From assembly GCA_021018995.1 (NCBI GenBank), contig CM037587.1, positions 60,300,104 to 60,364,103 on the forward strand: 64,000 nucleotides of DNA. Direction: 5' to 3'. Position 1 is the stretch's first letter. Every line of letters begins with the position of its first letter. Shown here in pieces: positions 56,622 through 64,000 of this stretch. A model generated the notes under the pieces. That model worked only from the letters and a program-made list of their open reading frames with translations. It ran no database searches and was not told the origin of the DNA. This stretch comes from Chloranthus sessilifolius (lineage: Eukaryota; Streptophyta; Magnoliopsida; Chloranthales; Chloranthaceae). The position numbers and the translations under genes are program-made.

Positions 56622-56677
<56 letters not shown>
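56622..56677. repeat. TA microsatellite of about 28 units
   Basis: A pure TA run near the 3' end of solo LTR E. Confidence 0.9.
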
Positions 56678-56679
<2 letters not shown>

Positions 56680-57119
56680 CTTCATACACCTTAAACTCAA
56701 TGAAAATCAGACCGTCAGATCACACTTCATAATCCGAACACAGAAATACTTGGTACATCCACACACATGTGGAAATCAAAGCAGATAATACACATGACAG
56801 ATTAAATCTCTAGTTCTAATGTCCAACATGAACAGTAAACTAAAACAAACCACTAGTGCTGACTAACCATCACCAACAGTGGTGTACAATACATGTATAA
56901 CAGCACGAACGTATAAAGCCTAAACTTACCAAAATCCACGATGTACTAAATCTACGATCCCAGAGATCTTACAAATTCTCAAGTCTTCAATCCTCAAGTC
57001 TGGTGTCCTGATAAATGTTGTACTTGTGACGTATAGTCGGGGTGAGCTAACAGTCTTAGCTCAATGGAGAAAACTAATACCAATATACATCTCATCACAT
57101 ATATAGATTCAAAGACAAG

Positions 57120-57400
57120 ATCAAAACATTTTCATATTCAAAATAGAAACTGAATTCAAAGGCATTTTTCCAATCAAAGTTGAAACTAATGTCAAAGGCA
57201 TTTTCTTATCAAAACCGAAACGAATTTAAAAGGCAAATTGATTTCGAAGACATTTCCTTATAACAATCAAAACTGGGTTAAAAGAGAAACTGATTTCAAA
57301 GACGTTTCCTTATCAAAATCAAAACTAATCTCAAGGACAAACTGATTTCAAAGACATTTTCTTATCAAAACCGAAACTGATTTCATATAAAAAGCATTTT
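57120..57400. repeat. Degenerate ~60 bp repeats in LTR E
   Basis: AAACTGATTTCAAAGACATT and TTCTTATCAAAACCGAAAC recur about five times with variation. Confidence 0.7.
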
Positions 57401-57529
57401 CTTATCTTTGATTTACTCAGGTCGAATCACATTCATTTACACGTCTTATCTTTCTCACATAACTTACTTACATGTCTTACACATTCTTACATAGTTTTAC
57501 TTACATGTCTTACACATTCTTACACAGCT

Positions 57530-57860
57530 TACAAAATCGATTCACGGATATCCTGCCGTGCCGGTTCGATTCACTTACATGTCTTACATATTCTTACTTA
57601 GCTTACATAGTCGATTCACGGATATCCCGTCGTACCGGTTCGATTCACGGATTTATTACCGTACCAGTTCGATTCACGGATATCCCGCTGTGTCGATTCG
57701 ATTCACGAATATCCCGCCGTGCCGGCTCGATTCACAGGTTTAACCACCGTGCCGGTTCGATTCACGGATATCCCGCAGTGCCAGTTCGATTCATAGGTTT
57801 AACTGTCATGTCGGTTCGATTCACGGGTTTAAACGTTGTGCCGGTTCGATTCTGCCCTAG
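57530..57860. repeat. 29-30 bp minisatellite in LTR E
   Basis: About ten copies of TTCGATTCACGGATATCCCG followed by CCGTGCCGG. It is preceded by a relative (TTACATGTCTTACACATTC, 57460-57600) with the same period. The 150-codon ORF across it is a repeat artefact. Confidence 0.9.
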
Positions 57861-57867
57861 CGGCTCA

Positions 57868-57965
57868 TTGTGTACTTATAATCCGCCTATAGCGGTCCAC
57901 AACACACTTATAATCCGCCCATAGTGGTCCACAGCACACTTATTATCCGCCCATAGCGATTCACT
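57868..57965. repeat. 33 bp repeat, three copies
   Basis: The unit CACACTTATAATCCGCCCAT followed by AGYGGTCCACA, directly after the 29-30 bp array. Confidence 0.85.
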
Positions 57966-58614
57966 TAATTTTTCTTAACTTATGGTTTGATTTATTTATT
58001 TGATGTTTGATATTTCATTCCATACTCGATCTTTCTAAAATTTCAGAACAAAATGTTTTAGATCCTCCAACTGATTCCAAAACAAAACACATTTTCGGTA
58101 TTTCAAAATGTTTCAAGCAGATGTATGCTCGATATTTTAAAAGGGTAGAAAGCAACATATATTTCGATATCTCAAAAGCTATAAAGCAAATACATGAATA
58201 AACATGTCAATATTTCAAAAGATTTCAAAGAAAACATATATTTGATATTTTAACAAGTCTAAATGCAATTCAAATATGTTCAATTTATTATATTTCGAAC
58301 GATCATATCGAAGCATCTATGAAAAATCAAATCAAAATGCAATTGTGTATAAAGTTTTTTCCCACCTTAACCTTGAAGTTGCACGAAGCCAAGCAAAATC
58401 ATATCGATGGCCATTCACCCTTAATCTATATCACAAGTACACAATGATTCATCAAGGATTAACCCTAATCAGTAATAACCTAGACATAGTTAAGTGTTTT
58501 CTCAAAACGAGGCAGAAACGGACAAGCTCGTACAAACTTAGAATTTGACCCAACTTCCCACAAAATTTTGACCTTTAAAATAGTTGATTTACAAGTTGGT
58601 CAATTCACAACAGT

Positions 58615-59168
58615 TCTAGAGCTTGTTGTCCTCTTTCCAACGCCATAAGAATCGCATAAATCGGAGTTCAGAGTAAAACATTATAACTAAAATACCGAAG
58701 CAATATTGGCAAACTCAGTCAAATTCGACCAGTCGATTTCAAATTCGATCGGTCGGCTTTCAAATTCGACCGGTCGATTTCTCCAGAACCCAAATTACAT
58801 GTTCACTATTTTTCATAAATTGACCGGTATTGCTACTTTCGATCGGTCGGTTTTGTATCTCAAGAAAATAGGAATTTGACCCAACTTCCCACTAAATTTT
58901 GACTTTTAAAATAGTTGATTCATATATTAGTCAATTCACACTATAAGAATCGCATCAATCAGAGTTCAAAGTAAAAAGTTACGATCAAAATACCGAGATA
59001 GTGTCAACAAGCTCAAACAAATTCGACCGGTCAATTTCAAATTTGACCGGTCGGTTTCCAAAATCGACTGGTCGATTTTATTTTGACCGATCGGTTTTGT
59101 TTTGAAGCCTTCAGGTTCATAGCTTGACAAAATCGATCGGTCAATTTGAAAATTGACCGGTCGGTTTT
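58615..59168 (-). repeat. Palindromic tags and conserved block in LTR E
   Basis: About ten full or degenerate copies of AAATCGACCGGTCGATTT lie at 58724-58860 and 59028-59168. Between and beside them are two copies of the block (58615-58700 and 58930-59005) that on the minus strand reads GAACTCCGATTTATGCGATT and GGCGTTGGAAAG. This is the same layout as LTR A, with a different palindrome. Confidence 0.88.
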
Positions 59169-59541
59169 GTCAGATTTCTCTCAAACTCGGGTTTTTAACC
59201 TCAAAATTTAATGTTCTTCAAAACCTTAACTCTTTTCTTCAAATTTCTCACCCATATATATAAACCAAACTAACACAACTCTACTCATAATTTAACACAA
59301 TTTTCATACCTTTGATTGATCGATTTCTTGATCCACGAGCTCACGTTCAAGCTAGGGTTTCAAAGTCAGAATTTAGAAAAATACGTCAATCCTAACTCCA
59401 CGAACTTCACAAATAGGCTCAAATCTGACACACACATTCTTAGTTTAGAGCTCTCCTTCCTCCTCTTCTCTCGTTCTCTCTCTAAAACTCAAAATCCCAA
59501 AAGCAATGCAACAGAGTATTAGCTTCCAAAGGAAGCTCTTT

Positions 59542-59552
59542 GCTTTTATATA
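59542..59552 (-). promoter_or_regulatory. Probable TATA box of LTR E
   Basis: Minus strand TATATAAAAGC, about 345 bp inside the LTR start and followed by an Ala/Ser-codon-free, CT-rich leader-like stretch. It places the tags downstream, in transcribed LTR sequence. Confidence 0.5.
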
Positions 59553-60184
59553 AAAAGTGGTTGTTTCCCCCACAAAGCACATACACTCTTTTGTATATTA
59601 GTTCTTATCCAAAGAACTAGATTTCGCGTGAAACAGACATACCTAATTAATGTGTTATCTATTATATAAATGATCTTTTGGTTCAATGTGGGGCCTACAC
59701 ACCCAAACTACTTATCAATCGGATTCGGTGTTAAGCCAATATACACCACCACGGTATATGAATTTGGTCCTAAAAATCTCACACGAGCTCAAACGGACCC
59801 AAAACAATCCCATTTGAAAAATCCGTACGGGAATGTGTTTCTTAACAGACATGCAACCAATCAAGACCTATAGTTTCAAAAAATGTTAGGATGTTACAAT
59901 ATTGTAATCATTTCGACTTTTGGGGAGTCATGAGACGAAGTCCATCGCAACATGTTCCCATTTCCATTGTGGAATCTCAAGGAGTTGCAGTAATCCAACT
60001 GAGTTCTAGTGCTCTATTTTCACCTTTTGACAGATCAGACATTGCAAATGCTTTCTTCATTCTGATGCACCAGTATTTTCTCTTCAAATCGTGGTACACT
60101 TTTGTTCCACCAATATGAACTTTGTATTTTTAATGGTGAACTTCTTTCAAAATTTCCTTCTTCAACTGTGTGAGGTGGTGATCA

Positions 60185-61365
60185 TTAAAATCTTAAGCAA
60201 GTACTAAGGGTGAACCTCAGAGACGACTGTTATCTAATCTAAAATCTCAGTTAGAAAAAGTTTTGGTTTTTAAAACTAAAAGGAAACTAAATGTTTGTAA
60301 AATAGAAATAGATTTTTGAAAGCAAAGGAGAAAACAGTCTAGGACCCCTCTTGATTGCCAATTCGTAATAACTTTGAATTCCGCGTAATAACCTTCTCTT
60401 CTCTACAAGCTAAAGCTAGGTAAAATAATCAAATACCATTCATAGTCATGGACTAGTCAGGACGATATAATCCATCTAATCTCTAGCGATCTAATTTGTA
60501 AGCATCATTGCATGAAACCTATCAAACTAAACTACAACTACTAATTTAATGACGAATATTCTGTCAATTCTAATCCTAATCCCTATAAGGTGATTACGTT
60601 TATCATAAATAGAAATGAACGCTTTAGAATCATTCATAACAAGTCACAAACAATGGTGAATCTCAATCATGCTATCATTACCATAAACAAATTTAAATTA
60701 GAAAAGAAAACAAAACTTTGAATTAAATCTTATCTTTAATTACAAGAGGTCCCAAACTTCGAAAACTAGCCACGCATCATAGCTCTGATCTTCATCATCG
60801 GAGTATAACCCTCTAATTTGATCATAGGATGATGGTTTACATTCTCACAAACTCTCCAAATCTAGGAAAAGTATAAAACAAGAAAGCAAGGAGAAGCTAT
60901 AAAGTTTATATATAAAACCTAAGTAGGGTCCTTATTTATATGTCCATAAGGTCCTAGTACAATGAGAAAGTATAGGAAAGAAATCTTAAAATGACTAATT
61001 AAGAAAGGAAAGAAAGGATTCCCAAATTGAGAACAATCCCAATTCTGCCGAATTAGCACTGTTGTTGTTTTCCTAGTCTCGACAGGACGAGATCCAATCT
61101 CAACCTGTCGAGATTTGGATTTTTATTTGTCTGCTAGCCAATCTTGATTGGTCGAGTTTCAAACTGGACCTGTCGAGATTTCTATTTTCTGCTCTATTTT
61201 CTTCCATAGGCTCCTCTCTTCATGACTTTGCACCTTTTCTTTTCTTCTTCATCATTTTAACTTACATTCTTCCCTTTGCTTTCAAAACCTCCTGCACACA
61301 AAACTCAACTAATTTCAAACATTAGGTGTCTTTCAAGGTCGAGAAATGTCAGGATTCGAGGCTTT
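60185..61365 (-). repeat. LTR D: Athila-like LTR
   Basis: Non-coding. Phrases such as AGTCTAGGACCCCTCTTGATTGCCAATTCG (split here: AGTCTAGGACCCC, TTGATTGCCAATTCG) and the layout of the interior resemble LTR C (GCCTAGGGTCCGAATTGG at 42932). Palindromic motifs are at 61077-61182. Borders are not confirmed; no primer site is seen at the left edge, so it is truncated or a 3' copy. Confidence 0.4.
61077..61182. repeat. Palindromic motifs in LTR D
   Basis: TCTCGACAGGACGAGA (61077-61092), TCTCAACCTGTCGAGATT (61098-61115), TTGGTCGAG (about 61147) and ACCTGTCGAGATTT (about 61165). They fit one near-palindrome, TCTCGACNNGTCGAGA. Confidence 0.7.
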
Positions 61366-64000
61366 TGTAACACCTGTCCCTCGATTCTTGTATTGGTCAA
61401 CCAAGACCTGATGGGGCCTGACTATGCCAGGTGACTACCTGAGGCCAGGTCTACCAAAATTCTTGAGGCACCCACCTTAAAATGATAGAGAAGTTGTTAT
61501 TACTAGTGGCAATCATAGGGCACCCAATTTAATTGGGTGGGTGTGTTAGAAAAATTAATGAGACACACAACACATCTCATACCCCAGAATTAGCCCGAAT
61601 TATTGCATAGACAAATTTTGACCTGAGGTTTGACCCGAATTGAGCCTGAACTTTGGGGGTGATGAGACGATCATTACCTATGGATTGGATTTTAGAACTT
61701 GTCTCGGGATCTAGAGATATCTTTAGTCAAAGATTGACCCATAAAATAAAGGTTTGGAGATGTGCTAATACATAGAGTCATGTGTTAGTGCTTTTCACAA
61801 ATGAGTGGCATTTCCTATAAATTCCATTCCCAAGGGCAAATGAAATTAATATTCCTAATTTTTAAAATTAGAAACTAGGATATTTCAAATATCTAATTAA
61901 TCTATACCCTTGATCTATTTGACTTGAAGTTGACCAATCTTACACCACCCATTTTACATTGAGGAAATCTAGGGTGTAAGATGCACTAGGTGGCATGCAC
62001 CACAAGATCTAGAAGAAAGTAGGCATTCACAGGTTTTGAGGACCTAGGAAACCATAAAAGACAAGTCAAATGAGAGTGTGTGGTGGAAAAAGGGGAAGTC
62101 AATGGGCGCATGGGAGCTTGTAGTAAAGAGAGAGAGAAGGAATACTTTGGAAATGTGGAGAGATGGCATGGGAAGTGAGGGTGTGCCACTTGGCACAATA
62201 TTAAAGCCCATGTCTCCCCATCCCCTTGCAAAAACCGGTTTCCATAGGGAACCCTTCATTTCAAACCCTCTTCATCTTCTTCCTCTCTCCTAATCTCCAT
62301 TAGAACTCCCTTAGAACCCTAAAATTCTAGAAATTCACATCAATCCAGCCATTGGATCTCAAATCCAACACCACCACCCCACTCCCCATACCTTCTAGTT
62401 CCACATATATATTTTTGGGCTTCATCTCAGCCCTTTCAACCATAAGAACTGAGGCAAACCAGCAAGGAAGAAAAGCTTAGCTAAGGTCTAGCCTTTGTCC
62501 GGCTTCCTAGTCTTGTTGTATCTAAATTTTTTCATAGTTTTTATGGTCTTTTCTTTATTTTGGATGGCTGAAATTCTGGGATGACTATGTCCACACATGG
62601 GACCAGCATATGAGAGCTTTGGTTGTGATCTATAGGATCACCTAGAGCCATCCAATGGTCCATGATGGCCATGAAGGCCTAGACCATTAGATTATGACAT
62701 GTTTATGATTTCTCTTATAATTTTTATGGTTAAAATGGAGTTTATTTTTAAGATATCTAAACATTATGGAATAGTGTATGGACCTGAGAAAAGGGTGACC
62801 ATGCATGTGATCTTTACATCCATGCAAGGCCATCCAATGGTCCCAATTGACCTAAAAGGTCAAACTAGGTTATTTTTGCAAATTTGCTTGAAATTCTTGT
62901 ACTTTTGGCAAAATAAAATAAGATTTGAGATATGACTTTTAGAAATTTTTTATTGAGTTATGGACATGAGCAAGATGATTCCATGCATGTGATCTTTTAG
63001 TACATGCATGGCCATCTATTGGTCTAGATTGACCAAGAAGGGCAAATCTTAGAAAATTGGTATTTTCTTGGATTTTCTATGGTTTTGATAAAAATAAATA
63101 GTTTTAAAATATAGAATGCCAAAATTTTTGGTCACACAATGGACCAGTGACCTGGGATGTTAATCTTGTGATCTGGGTGATCATACAAGACCATCCTATG
63201 GCCATGATATGGTCATCCTTGGCCACTATGCTCCAAAGTGTAGAAAAATTTGTATTCTTGGATTTTCTTGATCATGCCATCTGTTTTGTGACAAATAATC
63301 CTTATAGATGAATAATATAGGCATAGTAGGTTATGTTTATGAGTTTTTTTATCTCTGTGATTCATCATTATATTCACGGATTTCTAGGTCAAATGTTGGT
63401 CAAGGATGCATCTCTACACTATGTATTGCATAGTATTGATAGCTGATATTTTATTGCATAGACTATCCATAGAAATTATGATTTGATACTTGCTGCTTAT
63501 TGATAAATTATTCATGTGAGATCTCTAATTTTATTCATCATGAATTGGTTTAATCATGATTGATATGAATGACTCTAGATGGCTTAATTTCTAGAATAGT
63601 TATAAGTGATCTAGTATAGAATTTTTGCCCTATTTCTATGAGATTTAGAATAAGCTTTTAACATGATTAAGTGGCTGGAATATAGTAAGATTTATATGGT
63701 TAAATCTCAGAAAATGTTAGTTCATTATTAATCTTGATGGATGCCTATTCGGATGGTCTCAATTGATTGTTTGGAAAACTTACTTGATTGGATAGGATTT
63801 CTTGATAAAGATACCTAGAACTTGCTTGATTTAATCATATAATGTTGATTTCTTGATGAACTTAAATAAGTTTGAAAATTGTAGAAATTTTCATGTTTGA
63901 CCATTGACTTTGATCATGAGAATTTTGATGGTATTAGATGCATGGATAGGATTAGATGCATGGGTAGGCTATATACGCGATACATAGAAATGAAATTAAG
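61366..64000 (+). mobile_element. LTR F: start of a long Ty3/gypsy-type LTR, runs off the window
   Basis: It begins TGTAACACCTGTCCCTCG, the TGTAAYR start seen in LTR E. No ORF has family features. A TATA-like CATATATATTTTTGG lies at about 62404 and a CT-rich leader-like stretch at 62260-62300. A four-copy tandem repeat (62626-63215) follows. The right end is outside the window. Confidence 0.45.
62626..63215 (+). repeat. Four degenerate ~180 bp tandem repeats in LTR F
   Basis: Each contains TGATCT, about 15 bases, then CCATCCAATGGTC-like text and a TTGACC or ATGGCC word. Units start near 62626, 62812, 62990 and 63168. The middle two also share TTTTGATAAAAATAAATAG-like A/T-rich segments. Confidence 0.7.

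Larger units (their letters stand above)
56581..59898 (-). mobile_element. Solo LTR E of a chromovirus, 3318 bp
   Basis: In minus orientation it starts TGTAACATCC (59898) and ends GTCGGGCTGTTACA (56581). ATATT flanks it on both sides (56576-56580 and 59899-59903), a 5 bp target duplication that proves insertion as a unit. No internal region remains, so it formed by LTR-LTR recombination. It belongs to the LTR A family by the shared block (58380-58560 against 850-1040). Confidence 0.92.
56455..60118 (-). pseudogene. Chromovirus integrase fragment split by solo LTR E
   Basis: On the minus strand, 60118-59904 gives HIGGTKVYHDLKRKYWCIRM (zinc-binding region), and about 60000-59930, across frames, a segment resembling the start of the integrase core. 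After the LTR insert, 56575-56455 gives MIWVVVDRLTKTTHFLPAKL, the next core strand with the sequence usual after the first catalytic Asp. The two halves are adjacent once LTR E and one ATATT are removed. Only about 110 codons survive; no RT or C-terminal domain. Confidence 0.75.

Noticed and set aside
57472-57924. 150-codon ORF with repeating RFDS/GSIH peptides
   Set aside because: It is a translation of the 29-30 bp minisatellite inside a solo LTR, with no promoter or family match.
61986-62293. ORFs on both strands at the start of LTR F
   Set aside because: No domain, mutual overlap, and location in presumed LTR leader sequence.

Overview
This window is plant nuclear DNA from a large, repeat-rich angiosperm genome. 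The evidence is nested LTR retrotransposons of plant-only lineages (chromovirus, Tat/Ogre-like and Athila-like), a 12.2 kb En/Spm (CACTA) transposon, a tRNA-derived SINE, foldback MITEs, GT-AG introns, and captured exons of plant genes (a plastid-type DnaJ, the microtubule protein MOR1, the GTPase ARL8). I cannot name the species. I see no intact resident host gene; almost everything is mobile DNA in some state of decay.

Layout: 1-2108 is the right part of a chromovirus LTR (LTR A). 2109-4545 holds foldback MITEs, one SINE and one palindromic MITE. 5062-11155 is a 3'-truncated chromovirus (LTR B, gag, protease, RT, RNase H, start of integrase). 11738-35806 is a giant Tat/Ogre-like element, T1: 5' LTR, tRNA-Arg-type primer site, long leader, gag, protease with G-patch, a probable intron, RT, RNase H, a second RNase H, integrase, then two antisense genes (a DUF7745-like one and a plant-mobile-domain one), and the start of a 3' LTR. 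A second, LTR-less Tat fragment (T2, about 26345-31190) splits the antisense plant-mobile-domain gene. A third Tat element (T3, 35807-38164) lies inverted against the broken 3' LTR. 38165-42660 is LTR-like sequence plus more foldback MITEs. 42697-56455 is an Athila-like LTR split by a 190 bp CACTA and by the 12.2 kb CACTA (43494-55720, TSD TTA), which carries transposase (TNPD), TNPA-like and captured host exons. 56455-60118 is a chromovirus integrase fragment split by a 3.3 kb solo LTR (LTR E, TSD ATATT). 60185-61365 is another Athila-like LTR and 61366-64000 the start of another long LTR.

The main discovery candidate is a system of short palindromic 'tags'. Related elements carry different palindromes at homologous places, while one element repeats its own palindrome at several separate places. 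T1 has GCGTATATAATATATACGC in its LTR, before gag, and upstream of both antisense genes. T2 and T3 have GCGCAACTATTAGTTGCGC at the corresponding positions. Two chromovirus LTRs of one family (A and E) carry TCGCTCGAGCGA and AAATCGACCGGTCGATTT respectively, next to the same conserved flanking block. The pattern looks like an element-private recognition site that is replaced as a set. Its function is not visible from sequence alone.

Most coding regions contain stops or frameshifts. The best-preserved stretches are the T1 protease/G-patch ORF, the second RNase H, the integrase core, the three C-terminal exons of the antisense gene, and the captured MOR1 exons.
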